The notes under the pieces were generated by a model that was not told the origin of the DNA, searched no databases, and saw only the letters and a program-made list of their open reading frames with translations. From the NCBI RefSeq assembly GCF_019175385.1, contig NC_083340.1, positions 11,792,336 to 11,856,335 on the forward strand: a stretch of DNA of 64,000 nucleotides, read 5' to 3'. Source of the stretch: Lycium barbarum. Lineage: Eukaryota > Streptophyta > Magnoliopsida > Solanales > Solanaceae. Positions within the stretch are counted from its first letter, which is position 1. Every line of letters starts with the position of its first letter. Positions 51,928 through 63,600 of this stretch are shown piece after piece. The position numbers and the translations under genes are program-made.

Positions 51928-52107
51928 GAGCCCGTTTGGATGGGCGTATGGCTTTTGACTTGTAAGCTAAAAGCCATAAGTTAGAACTTATGGGTTTGGC
52001 TTATTTTTGTTGATTTGGCTTAAATTAATTTTACGCAAACACTATAAAAGTGCTTAAAAGCTATTTTGGCTTAAAAGCACCTAAAACAAGCCAATCCAAA
52101 GAGGCTC
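51928..52107. mobile_element. MITE with GAGCCCGTTTGGAT termini, 180 bp
   Basis: The ends gagcccgtttggat and atccaaagaggctc are inverted repeats flanked by ATA at 51925-51927 and 52108-52110. The interior has ttttgacttgtaagctaaaa and ggcttaaaagcac, typical of a very common Solanaceae MITE. A 3-bp duplication suggests PIF/Harbinger, although ATA is not the classic TAA, so the superfamily is uncertain. Confidence 0.75.
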
Positions 52108-52109
52108 AT

Positions 52110-52900
52110 ATAATGCAAGGTATATATAAATAGGCATGAAGCCAAAATACTATCCACAACCTGAAACATATATACAAAGAGCTTGAACCAAATACAGTTG
52201 TTTTTGGATATGCTTCTCAGATAAAGGAGCAAGAGATTTTTCACAGCTATGAAACAAAAGTTGACTAGCAAAACAATGTTTTTACAGTTACAAGAACACC
52301 CTGTGTGGGTGATGAAAACTCGTATCTGCAACTAGATTAACCAGGTGAGAATCTGCACATTCTTGAATTTTTTACTTTTTTACCAAAACGGATCAAAGTG
52401 CCTGAAACCAGAAGGAAAGGAATAAGAAAAAGATAAAAAAGTTTAGAAAAATACTTCTTAATGTCTAAAAACACACCGTTCCTAATGTTTTAATTCGGTA
52501 TAAACAACTCATTTGCAATGTAGTAGTATCAAATGAAACTATAGTAGTAGTAATAATTTGGTTTAGTGTGTTCTCCAGTTCATAACAGTACTACAAATTA
52601 ACTGGTTTGCTTATCAATAAAGGCAAGGCAATAGTTACTAATGAAGTTTCCGGATGTCCTGGTAACGAGGAAATAATTACAGTAGTTCTTGTGAATACAG
52701 CATTTAGCATCTTCAGAAAAAAAATGCTTACTGATGTCTGATAGTGTACCTGTCAGGAAGCACCTCACAGAAGGATGACGGCTTCATTTTAGGCCCATAA
52801 AAAGCTCCAAATGATCTGATAAAAATGAGATAAAGGATTTGAGCCATTTTTCAGGGACATGCAGTTAACAAAATACACTAAACAGGTTCCCAAAACTAAC
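52110..52900 (-). other. 3' region of the CLASSY gene
   Basis: Probably holds the 3' UTR and terminator of the minus-strand CLASSY gene. Short open frames here look accidental. Possible 3' UTR intron signals near 52750-52905 cannot be confirmed without transcripts. Confidence 0.35.
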
Positions 52901-55900
52901 CTAACTGCTCGGTTTTGAAGGGTGGTTACATGTTGTAGGAACCACACGGGATGCATGAGATAATTTTTCAAACATATGACGGAGGCTCTCATGCTGAACC
53001 ATAGCATCTAGTATGGTATCCTCTGACACAGCATTCATCTTGCCAGTGTTCACTTCATTCCTAGACAAGAGTATATCCGAATGATACTTTTTTCTTGTCT
53101 GCTGTTCGATCTTGTCAACCTCCCATTTTGATGTCACCGGACAGTAAACATGCACAAATTTAGTCTGACCATTCCTGTAGGCTCGACTGATGGCTTGCTG
53201 TTCTACTGAGGGATTCCAGAGAACATCAAGCAAAACCACTCTTGAGGCACCTATAAGACTAATTCCTTCAGAGCAGGCTTTTATTGATGCAAGAAGGACT
53301 TTCACATCACCCTTAGGGTCATTAAGAGAGTTTATCGATATCTGCCGCTGCTTTACATCCAGTTTCCCATCCATATAGAGAATCTCTCGGCCTAATGTCC
53401 AGCCAAAGAGAGAATGGAGTTGCTCCTTTATCAGGTTTAGAGGATCAAGTAGCTGGCTAAATATTATAACCCTCTCCTTCAAGCCACCACAGAGCCTGAT
53501 TAGTTCAACAACAAATTTCATTTTTACTCCAATATTTGGATCCAGGCGACATTCTTTTTCTTTTAGCTGACTTTCTAAGTCACAGAACTCATTCTTCTTC
53601 GCCACTAATGATGGATGAACAGATATCAGAGACATCAGATTTTGTTCGTAAAAGGAGCCTGGATGCTCTGGAATTCTCTTAAGCAACTCCTTCTGCAGAT
53701 CTGTGGGCTTCAAGTGTATCACAGTGTCCCTTATACCCGGAAGGCTGTCCTTCTTTACGTTTTCACTACATTTATGGACTAGTGGTGCAATCATATCCCT
53801 AAGCTCTTCCAGTGCTCGGACATTCTTGTCAATGCAACTGCTTAGAGATGTCCATTTCTGCTCAAACTCTGCAGCAAACTTTGGACTAACAACGCAGAAG
53901 GTGTTGTACAACTCTTTGATGTTATTCTGGAAGGGAGTTCCAGACAGAATTATACGCTTCTCCGTTTCAACTTTGTTCAAAGCTTTCCACACCAGGCTTT
54001 GCTCATTCCGAGCAGTGTGCCCTTCTTCAAGTACCAGAAGACCAGGTAACTTTAGAAGTATTTCTCTGATCTCTTTGGCATAAGGAAAGTCTCCATATTC
54101 TCTCGTGAGGATCTTGAACAAGTCATAGCTGATTCCCAAAACACTCGTACTTTTAGCCCAGGATCTCAGCTTCACCATACGTATATGGTGTGAGTTTTTT
54201 CTTCCGGTACGGGATAAACAGCGGAAGAGACGAACAGTAGAGTAATCTTCCTTGAAAGAGAAATCCTTGCTGTTCAAGTTGTGGAAGGGAATGTCTGCCT
54301 CCCATTTCTGGAACTCGGCTTCCCAGTTAGGAAGCAAATTGGACGGAACTATGATTACAGGTCGAGACTTTGGAAACTGTTTCAAATATGCCTGAAGGAA
54401 TACTATGGTCAGACGGGTTTTCCCGGTGCCAGGTGGATGTGAGATTATGCATCCTCCCCTACTACCCGACAGAGGTTCTCTCAGCTTCTCTAGAGTTATA
54501 TCTCCAGCAATGTTTTTCCACATGAATTCAAAGCCTCCACGTTGATGAGGATACATTGTCGCTTTGGCACTCAGGGGAACTAAATCCCACACAGTACCTT
54601 CCCCATAAATAGCAGGATCGTGGACAGTGGAAGAGTCATAAAACCTGAAGCCATCAACATCCAAGAGCGATGGTGACTCTCCAAAATACTTCCTTTCATG
54701 CCTCCCTCGGTTTCTCTGAGCCTGCGGACGACAGAAGTTCAAGACAAACTTACGAGTGAATAAAAAAATTGGAGAACAAAGATCATAAAATCAAATATAA
54801 GGATGGCAAAAAGAACATGTAACCAGGGCTATCAAGAATAAATATAATTTTATGGACTAAGAAACCTCACAAACTAATTGACTGAACTAATTACATTTAC
54901 TGCTGTAAATTTTTAGCATGTCCATTCGTTAGAAAGAGAAAACATTAGACCGTAGCAAACTGTCAAAAGTTCCACATACAAGAACTTAATACAAATCTTT
55001 GAAGCATAGAGCGAGCTTCATTGCCCTTATTCTTATCATGCACTATGTCAAGCACACTTCAGTTCTTAAGTATCCTAACCGCTAAAAAACATCAGTACCT
55101 CCAGCTTGGCATGGCAAAGCTATAGAAAAAACTACCATGAATTTAGATTTAGTAGAACATGTGTGGATCTGGACAAAATAAAAAATTTAGCATGCATAAG
55201 TAGAGCAAAGAGTACTACATACAGTCATTAAGATAAAAGATGGAATCTATTAAAGTAATAACAACAGATCTTGTAAATTGTGTTCCTAATTGAAAAGAAA
55301 GGTGATTGACAGGACAAAACTCATATACTTACAAAAGTAGGGAAGATGTACTTGCTCTCCAAATGCACATGTGAACAAATTTTACAGATGAGTCCAATTT
55401 CTTCATCTAGAACAAGATGGTGGTTCCCCATCTGACAGTCACCTGTTTCTTCACTCTGCATCTGTAAAACAGATGAATCTGTAAAACCAATATGTGATTG
55501 CGAGATACACATGTCCATTGCAGCAAAAAGGTGTTCAATTTCCTTTTCCCATTCTTCTTTCTCCGGTGGTTGAGGTTCCTCATCTTCAAACCGGAACTTT
55601 AAAGGAAGCGTTTTTTTGACAGGAACCTGTTCCTTCTCTTCTGAAGAAGTAAGTTTAATGTGATCATCATCAGTTATTATAGAATCAACAACAAACTTCA
55701 GAAATTCAGAATCTTTAAGAATCCTATTCCGAGTCCTTCTATGCTTTTTAACAGCATCCTTTTGAACAGCATTTTGCACCGAGTGATCAGCCTTGCAGTC
55801 CTCTTCAGACACGGATTTAGGCTCCTCCTCATCACTAAGAAGAATTGGGCTACTACAATCCCCACGGTTTAGCTTCTTCTTTCTGGGCTTAGAAAGTGAG

Positions 55901-56862
55901 CGTGAACGAAGAGAATATGTTCGGCCTTTGTTGTACTTTTCACCTTCAACAGCAAGCTGAGGTACTACCCCAACATTTGACTCCTTTCTTTCTTCATTGT
56001 TTTGTTGCTCTGCAGGACAGCTCACAACATCATCTAAATCATCTCTTATATCATCAGATTGGCTAGAACTTGATGATTCCTTCACCCAGAAATCCTTGTC
56101 TTCTGGGTCATCATTATCATCATCACTTGAAGCTTCAGATTCCAACTCAGAACATTCAGTTGTATCACTAAACCTAATGACATCAGTCGGCTCCTCTGAT
56201 TCCTGCCGCCCCTCACTAGGCCCCGCTGTCCTACACATGCTGGAGGTAGATGAAACAACCTCATCTGCTGCTGCATTCAAAATGGGACTCCGCAATCCAA
56301 CAGAGCCCACATTGGACCAAGATCCTGAACCTGATCCAGTATTTACACCTGAGCCTGCAACAGCCTCCTCAGCAACATCAGGATCACTCTCCTCCTCCTC
56401 TGAATCATCATCATCAGAATCAGAATCAGAATCAGAATCAGAATCAGAATCAGAACTAGAATCAGAACTAGAATCAGATTTTTCATCGATGAGACGCCGT
56501 TTAGTGATGGACTCACAAGTTCCTGGACTGAACTTTCTACCATCTTCTGAAGATTCTTCCATTTTTCTCTTCCCATTGTCCACCCTTTTCTTTAATTCGT
56601 CCATATTTCTTACCATTTTATTACCTCCATAAGCAGTGTTTTCTTTAGGAAGTGTTACAGCTACACTAGAAGATTCTTTTATATCACCAGAAGCTGTATT
56701 CTCTTCTTCCACTCTTTTTCTTTTCCTCCCACAACTAACATCCTCTCCAATATTCACAGAAGAAGTACCAGAAGACTGACTAGGATTACCACTTTGACTC
56801 AACCTATTCCTCTCGTTAATCAACTCCTTCCAATAATCAATAAGTTGGTGTCTAGTCCTCAT
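52901..56862 (-). CDS. CLSY4: SNF2 domain protein CLASSY 3/4-like
   Basis: CLASSY proteins recruit RNA polymerase IV to chromatin for 24-nt siRNA production in RNA-directed DNA methylation. Two coding exons, 56862-55333 and 54721-52901, total 3351 bases and 1116 residues, close to Arabidopsis CLSY4. The start MRTRHQLIDYWKELINERN follows a 5' UTR intron (57116-56872, acceptor ctcag). Exon 1 is acidic, with an SDSDSD run (about residues 133-155). Exon 2 holds the helicase core: PGTGKT (about 610), LEEGH (about 740), SGTPFQNN (about 765), RVIIFSQLLDPLNL, and QQAISRAYRNGQ (about 1020). The Walker B position reads EEGH where I recall DEGH in relatives. Assignment to CLSY4 rather than CLSY3 rests on length and needs a phylogeny. 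Confidence 0.9.
54722..55332 (-). other. Single coding intron of the CLASSY gene
   Basis: 611 bp bounded by GTAAGT on the minus strand at 55332 and CGCAG at 54722. The sequence is AT-rich, with no repeat or RNA gene recognised. Confidence 0.7.
56405..56478. repeat. Hexamer microsatellite in the CLASSY coding region
   Basis: A tcagaa repeat with two tagaatcagaac variants codes on the minus strand for an alternating Ser-Asp run followed by Asp and Glu. Length changes here by whole hexamers would add or remove SD pairs without shifting the frame. Confidence 0.85.
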
Positions 56863-56871
56863 CTTCAAAAC

Positions 56872-57420
56872 CTGAGTCAAAATACACAATTTCTTGATCA
56901 AAAAAATGCACAACCATCAACACACTATAAAGAAAGAAAACAAAAAACAGAAACTAACCCCACCCAAAAAACAACAACAGAAAAAAAAAAACCATAACAG
57001 AACAGTAACATGCATATACGTATCTTAATTCTTAAACACATTCATCAAAATCACAACAACAAAAAAATCACATACTGAACTCTTCCAATAGTTTTTTACA
57101 AACTACAAAAATACTCACCTGAATGAAGAAAACTATTCTGAAAAGAGACTCGCCGGAAAATCAAGAAGTGATTGATAGCTTTGAATTCTTGAAACTTAAG
57201 TGTTGTAAAAACAGAGAAACGGAGACTGATCAAAATATAGTCAAATAGACTTAAGAAAATTTTGAACGTATTACACTAATATAGAATGAGATAGAGAAAG
57301 AGCAAAAAAGAAAAGGTGACTGAAACAAGCCTTTTGTGGAAGAAAACTTTGCGTGAGACAGTGGGAGAGAGAGGGGGGGTGGGGTGGGTTGGGAGGGGGG
57401 GTTAACAGAGAAAAGAGAGG
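56872..57420 (-). promoter_or_regulatory. CLASSY 5' UTR intron and proximal promoter
   Basis: A GTGAGT donor at 57118 and a ctcag acceptor at 56872 define an intron just upstream of the start codon. Above it, a G-rich tract (57373-57405, with four or more runs of G on the plus strand, C-rich on the template side) lies near the probable start site. GA repeats flank it. Function is not shown. Confidence 0.5.
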
Positions 57421-57849
57421 GAAAATATACTATATGTATATATTTTGTGTATATATGCAGCAGGGTTAAATATTGAAACGGAATATTATTTAAGGTAAGT
57501 AAGTATAAGAGAAACAAGAAAGGGATTGGCTTATAATACCCTTTTGGTTCTTTTGTTCATTATGGTACATTTATTATTGTTACAGCTGTAAAAAAGAATT
57601 ACTACTACTAATAATAACGGGGGTGGGGTGAATTTATTAACAAGCTCCAAAATAAATTTTCCAATTACTGTAGACTCTAATCATTTTTGGTAGGTTATAG
57701 ACCACTGATCCGAAAGGTTTTCGGTTTGTTTGCAATCTAGGGAAAAGTAAATTAACAACGAAACTTATCTTAATAAGAAAAAGATTAGTGTGAGACACTA
57801 CTGTGACCAAAATGTCATAATTCAAAATATAATATTACAAAAGATAATG
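57420..57849. other. Intergenic DNA upstream of CLASSY
   Basis: AT-rich with TA-repeat-like stretches near 57440. No gene or paired repeat is recognised. Confidence 0.4.
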
Positions 57850-58048
57850 CCCCTTTTGTCTCAATTTAGGTAGAACCATATAAAAAAAAGACTTTTTTGA
57901 ATTTTTTTTTTGTCAAAAACAAGTCTTAGATATTTATGTGGCTTTAAATCATCTCATAAAGTTAAATTATTTTAAAATATAAAAAGTTGACATTCTTTTT
58001 TGAACAAACTAAAAAAAAAGCATGACATAAATTGGGACAGAGGGAATA
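57850..58048. mobile_element. Stowaway-like MITE, ~200 bp
   Basis: The left end ccccttttgtctcaattt and right end aaattgggacagagggaata are imperfect inverted repeats. The inner gtggctttaaatcatctcat and aaagcatgacataaattggg are familiar from a common Solanaceae MITE. The target site is not certain, because the left edge has mutated. Confidence 0.7.
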
Positions 58049-58562
58049 GGCACTTTGAGTTTTTGAGTTATTGATAAATTTTAAGTTTAATATTTGTGAT
58101 ATAGGAGTATGACTTAGAATATTTAGTATTTCATTAATTAAAAGACGTTTTTTTAGAAAATATGTTATATTTAGATTACTTGTAGAAGTATGTTACTGTT
58201 AAATATTGAAGTAACAACACAAGCTTAATACTATAACATATGGGTAATTAAATGATGAAGCGCTTAAGATTTCTTAAAATTCACAAAAAAAAAAAAAAAA
58301 AAAAGAATCAGACATGCATATAGATTAAATATGCTTAATCAGATATCATAAGAGCTAAAACTAGAATTTACTAATAATTGAGGGACTAAATATTACTATC
58401 AACACTATTACAAATATTCTCTTACTCAATTATAAATTATGTGGAAGGAAAAAAGAAAAATAGTACGAGTATTTTCTTTGTTTTAAGTTCGATTTGGGAA
58501 TTGTAAGTTCAATGAATTCTAAAGACACGTCAAGTTTTTCTACAATTGTATACAATATTTCC

Positions 58563-58799
58563 TCATGGGTTGGCCTGGTGGTAATTGGCTTGAGCTTTGG
58601 GGTGCTCCCTTTCAAGGTCTCAAGTTCGAAACTCACTGGGTGCAAACAATTTCTGAGGGTCATCGGACTAGGGTAAAACCCTGAATTACCCGTGGTGCAC
58701 TTGCAGGAAACTCCTTGCCGAGGGCCTGTGCACCCCCGGGATTAGTCGGGGCTCAAAGAGACCCGGACACCCGGTGCTTAATCAAAAAATAAAAATAAA
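58563..58799 (+). mobile_element. Complete tRNA-derived SINE with 19-bp target duplication
   Basis: The element starts tcatgggttggcctggtggt (A box region), has a B box in ggtctcaagttcgaaact near 58614, and a body with acccgtggtgcacttgcagg and cccgggattagtcggggctc. It ends in a run of A/T. Exact duplications aattgtatacaatatttcc flank it at 58544-58562 and 58800-58818. The perfect duplication and intact promoter boxes indicate recent insertion. The sequence matches a Solanaceae SINE family that I recall, though the family name is not certain. Confidence 0.93.
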
Positions 58800-58818
58800 A
58801 ATTGTATACAATATTTCC

Positions 58819-59632
58819 CTTTCCTACGTCTTGTTTAAGTCTTATTGGTCATATGCATAAAGTTTAAAAACAGAGTCTATTAATACCACTTTCAGATATG
58901 AATGCATAGTATAGAGAAAAAAAATCTTCATAGCCTTAAAATGGATAAATTTTCTGTGCATTTTGTGACAGACCTGAATCTTTCTTTAGCTTCACACGAA
59001 TGAGGATGATGTGAAGTGTGAACAATTGAGTCCCTAACCCTTTTTTGTTTTATTTACTTTTCATTACATGTACACATCAAAAAGAATGTACTACGAGTAA
59101 TATATAATTTAACTTATAATAGTTATAGCACAATTTATTTAATGATCAAGTTTTATCTTATTTTTATACTCAGATTATGCATAAAAAGGTAAGTACTCTA
59201 GTACATGCAATTTTTTTTTTTTTTTTTGCATATTGTGTACGCAGACAAATACATAAAAGATATTTATACGAAATTGTATGAAAGGCACAGGAATAGTTAT
59301 TTGATACTTATTACAAATATTTCCACTTAATTAAACAGAGAAAAATTATCCAAAATCTATTAAATTGGATTTTGGAAAAATCTATGAAGCTTTAACTCTT
59401 AAATTTTGAATTTATGAGGAATGGGGAAACATCACACAGAGATATGCAAAGCCCCTTGGATTTTAAATTTCAATTACATGTCTAATCACGTGATTAAAGT
59501 GTCATCAGTGAGAAATGACATCAGATGATGTAGGTGATGTGTTACGACATGATAATAGACGGTTGGTATGATTTGGAAGAGTACTAAAATAACAAAATAG
59601 CAATAAATCGTTAAATGGATGTTGAAAATTAA
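58819..59632. other. Intergenic DNA, no gene recognised
   Basis: AT-rich with a T run near 59212. A possible incidental frame on the minus strand at 59505-59732 runs into the next MITE and is not supported. Confidence 0.4.
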
Positions 59633-60328
59633 CCCTATGTTCGGATGGTTGTTTCCAGTGGTTCATTAATGTACAGTATGATATCGTACAGTATGATGTT
59701 GTATTGTATTGTACTATATTAATGAACACCATGTTTGGATAGATTGTATCGTTTGTTGTGGTTTAATAACATTTGTATTGTTTGGTTTGACGGTATGGTA
59801 TTATATAATAACTTATAAGTTTATTAAAATATTCTTAACTCTTAATTAGAAATTAATATATATATATATATATATATTAATGAAACTCAGGTAAAGAAAA
59901 AAATAAGAACTTTAAAAAATAAGTAGGTAGTGGGTGGGGGAGGTGTGACTTGGGTGGTTGTGGGATGAGATAATGGGTGGGGGTGGTGGAGGGGTGGGTG
60001 TTGTGAGGTGGGTGCTATGAGATGAGGGTGGGGTTAGGCGGTGGTGAGAGGTAGTGGGTGGTGGTTGGGGTGGTGGGGGTGAGTGGTATGGTGGGGTAGG
60101 GAGGATGGTGGAGGGTGGGGTATAATGGAGAAATGAAATATATAACCACGGAAAAATCACCAAATAGGTAGTTTAAAAAATTAGGACTTTTCATGGTTAT
60201 ATAACTATGGAATGAACCACGGGTTTACAACACCATACCACATAATTTTAAGAACAATGGAAACAAACATGGTTTCACAGAAAACTATACATTAATGAAC
60301 CACGGGAAACCACCATCCAAACAGGGGG
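59633..60328. mobile_element. PIF/Harbinger-like MITE, 696 bp, with G-rich core
   Basis: The ends ccctatgttcggatgg and ccatccaaacaggggg lie within about 45-bp inverted repeats that include gtggttcattaatgta and tacattaatgaaccac. TAA flanks both sides (59630-59632 and 60329-60331). The interior carries a TA run near 59858-59878 and a 200-bp strand-biased G/T-rich tract at 59925-60122. The long Pro/Ser/Thr frame on the minus strand (60163-59912) is only the complement of this tract. Confidence 0.85.
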
Positions 60329-60331
60329 TAA

Positions 60332-60780
60332 AAGGAACTTACAAACTTGTTCATGATAAGCTCATGTCTTCATCGCGAGAGGGTATTAAAAGGACCAGAC
60401 AAGTTACAATACACAAATCACACGGGAATCACGGAAAAGTGAAAAGCTTAATTGGGCAGGTAAATGGGCCTCGCAATGGCAAGCCCATCACAAGGCCAGA
60501 CCCGGCCGAAACCTCTTTTGTCTACAAATATATACCAAACGACCCTTTAATCTTCAGCACTAGGCCCTGTCCATTGAATCTCTTCTCTCTCTCTCTTGGC
60601 GCCATCAAGCCAAAATTGGCAAAGATTCGGGCCTTAAGGGCTCTCGTCAAGAGCAAATCACAAAGGATCCCTACCTATAAATAAGATAGAGATGCGACAG
60701 ACTAGATATTTTATAGAAAGAGAAGGCGGAAGCATCAAATGGTGAAGAGATCAAAGATAGAAACGGATGAAAGAATTTAG
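60332..60780. other. Unassigned sequence with LTR-like look
   Basis: This stretch is less AT-rich than its surroundings. An open frame of 129 codons (60295-60684) begins inside the preceding MITE, so it is unlikely to be a gene. A tctacaaatatatacc TATA-like motif near 60518 followed by CT repeats could belong to an LTR or a lost promoter. No partner LTR was found. Confidence 0.3.
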
Positions 60781-60794
60781 AGTTAGCTCATGGG

Positions 60795-61125
60795 ATTTTG
60801 AACATTGAAGGAGGTTTGGATCAAGAAGGCAAGAGAATCAACCCTACTAATTGAGGTATGTTGTTTATGATGATCTAGAGTAATTGACTCCTTTGTGCTA
60901 AACCCTAACCCTAATCTTAAAACTTCTACATTTTCTTAGAAATCATAACTCTCGTCCAAAATCTATCAAAGTGATGAAAGTTAGAGTTGAACTATGAAGG
61001 AGGTTTTGATCAAAGAAGCCAAGAATCAATCCTACTAATTGAGGTATGTTGTTTATGATGATTTAGAGTAATTGACTCATTTATGCTAAGCCCTAGCCCT
61101 AATCTTAAAACTTCTACATCTTCGG
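60795..61125. repeat. Direct repeat, two ~150-bp units with telomere-like motif
   Basis: Both units, near 60799 and 60988, contain gaaggaggttt, tactaattgaggtatgttg, tttatgatgat, gagtaattgactc and aatcttaaaacttctacat. The first has aaaccctaaccctaatc and the second agccctagccctaatc. Spacing is about 190 bp, and identity is high but not complete. It might be part of an LTR leader or an old tandem duplication. Confidence 0.75.
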
Positions 61126-61234
61126 ACCCTAATTTTCTCACCCCGCACCAACCTCAGAAACAACAATTAGCCCAAAAGAATTACTCATCAAGAAATGAAT
61201 AAGATATGAAATAATGTGTGACTAGATACACACA

Positions 61235-62445
61235 TTGAAATTGACTTCTGAATCGATTGTTAAATTATAACATCCATTATATGTTATATTAATATGCACA
61301 CCATCCGCGCATCTTAATATATGTTTGAACATGTAATTGACTATTTTGTGTGTTTGTCTGAATACATCATAAATTCCAAATTGAGGAGTTAATATTTCAT
61401 GGATTATCATAAATTCCAAATTGAGGAGCTAATATTTCATGGATTCTTCAAATCTATTTTATATATTTGTAATAATTTTTCTAAAACATTTACTTAAGCA
61501 AATATGTTTGTCATAAGTGTCAATTAGCTACTACCCGGCTTATTAAGGTTTCATTTGTTTTTATTAAGATTAAGACGTCTAAATCTGGATACACATCTGA
61601 ATATTAAAATGTGCATTAAGATTTAGATGTTTGAGTCTGAAGACACGTCTAAATTATTGAGATGTTATATTAACGAATACTAATAATTAAAACTATTTAT
61701 TTTTTTTACATCTAAATTTATAAAATTTGTATTTATTTAAATTTAATAAATATAAATTCAATAATTTACTAATTAATCTAATATTATGTATCAACAAAAT
61801 ATTTTAAAGAATTTACATGGTGGGGTTGGTGGTGGTGATGGCTAGCGGTGGTGGTTGTAGTTGGAATGATGTTGGTTAACTGTGGGGTGTAGGTAGTAGC
61901 TAGTGGTGATGTTGGTTGGTAAAAGAAGTTGACAGTGGCGGTTGATAGTCATGTGAGAGTTTTTTTCTGGTTAAAGTTTAATTTATTCATTGATACTTAG
62001 CATATATTACATAAGAGTAGATAATCCTAAGATTACCACTAAATTAAAAGTCAAAAACTTTTTTCCTAGTATATTTAAGTCAGGCCCTGAAAAATCTAAG
62101 GAGTATTAACTCTTCATTTTGAATTAATTTACGATGTTCAAGATAAGAATGCACAAAATACTCAAATACATATGTGCATCTTAATAGGCCAGGTAAGTAG
62201 CCAATTGACACTTGACAAATATATACACTTAAGTGAATGTTAAAAAGGATTATTACAAATATGTAAAATAGATTTGAAGAATCCATGAAGTATTAACTCT
62301 TCAATTTGAAATTTATGATATTCAGATAAGACACAAAATAGTCAAGTACATGTTCAAACATATATTAAGATGCACGAATGGTGTGGATTTTAATATGACG
62401 TATGTGTTATAATTTAGCGGTGAATTCAGAATTTAATTAGTGCGT
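61235..62445. mobile_element. 1.2-kb foldback element with ~300-bp inverted arms
   Basis: The left arm at about 61235-61555 and the right arm at about 62160-62445 are reverse complements. Shared blocks include cttaatatatgtttgaacat, gtgtcaattagctacta and attcttcaaatctatttta. The left arm has an extra tandem copy of ataaattccaaattgagga (61370 and 61410). The central loop (61560-62160) holds a G/T-rich tract at 61815-61930 and no credible gene. Target duplications are not clear. Confidence 0.8.
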
Positions 62446-63600
62446 TCATCTTTTAAAAAAATGAATTTTGAAGTCATTATATTTTTAAATTTATGAATTC
62501 ATAGCTACTATTTATCACTCCTATAATTTTTAGTGAATTTTTTTCTATTTATACTACGCGTCTAAAGTATTGAATTTAAATGAACCCGATTTAGTTACGC
62601 GGCATGACTGCATCGGGCTCTATATATGTGTCGATCTATATACATGTACACAAATACATTATTACTTTTCAATGAAAGATTTCTCTTTTCTTCATCTTCT
62701 GTCTGTTAAAACTGATTGGTCAAATGAGAATCTCATTATTAGTGAGTGTCACATGTAAACTGGAAAAATATAAAAGAAAAGGAAGTGTCTCACATGTACA
62801 AAAACTATAGTGGCACATTAGTCTTTTAATTTCGGTTTCAGATATTCATACATTAAAGCAAATTTTCACAGCCTAAAGTGGATATATTTTTTAGGCATTT
62901 GGTGCTGAATTCGTTAGGGTGTGTTTGGAAATCATTTTGAGTTTATTTGGTTGTATAATTATGAAGATAGTAATTACACAATCTAGTGTAATGTTACATA
63001 ATATGGAACCCACTTATTGAGTTTACATTAGATATGTTGTCAATAAATATTATTGTTGTAACGGAATGTTGTTATTGAATATTGTTGTTGTTGTAATTCA
63101 TGTGTCATCTTTGGTTTGACCATGGTAATGACACAATCAGATATTTTATATTTTAAATAAAAATTAATTATAAATAAAAAAGTTAGTTGAATATGTAAAT
63201 AAACTTTAATGTTTGACAAACTTATATGTGTATATAAAATAAAAAATATGTCTTATTATAAAATATTTAAAATACATATTTCTAAGAAAATATATATTAA
63301 ATAATCATAAATTAGAAATTAATATTGTAAGAAATAACGGATATTTCAACTCATGTGAATATACTAAGAAATTGCAGTTTTATTAATAAAAATAGATATG
63401 AATCTAAAACTATATTTTAGGATAAATACGTATACCCATAACTAGAAAATAAATCTAATAAATGATAATTATTTTTAATCCGCGTTTCTCGTATATTTGA
63501 GATGAAAGATAAAGAGTGTAAAAATTAATAAATTTAATAAAAAAAGAGAAAGAGTGTAAACAAATAATATATTTAATAAACAGAGAGAAATTTGAAATTA
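62446..63600. other. AT-rich intergenic DNA, no gene recognised
   Basis: Very AT-rich. A MITE-like fragment starts near 62920 (gtgtgtttggaaatcatttt), but no opposing end is seen. No exon or RNA gene is found. Confidence 0.4.

Noticed and set aside
55997..56632. 211-codon Ser-rich plus-strand frame
   Set aside because: Shadow of the acidic CLASSY exon 1.
59912..60163. Pro/Ser/Thr-rich 83-codon frame on the minus strand
   Set aside because: It is the complement of the G/T-rich core of a MITE.
60295..60684. 129-codon plus-strand frame
   Set aside because: It starts within the MITE terminal repeat, has no recognisable domain, and no splice or promoter support.
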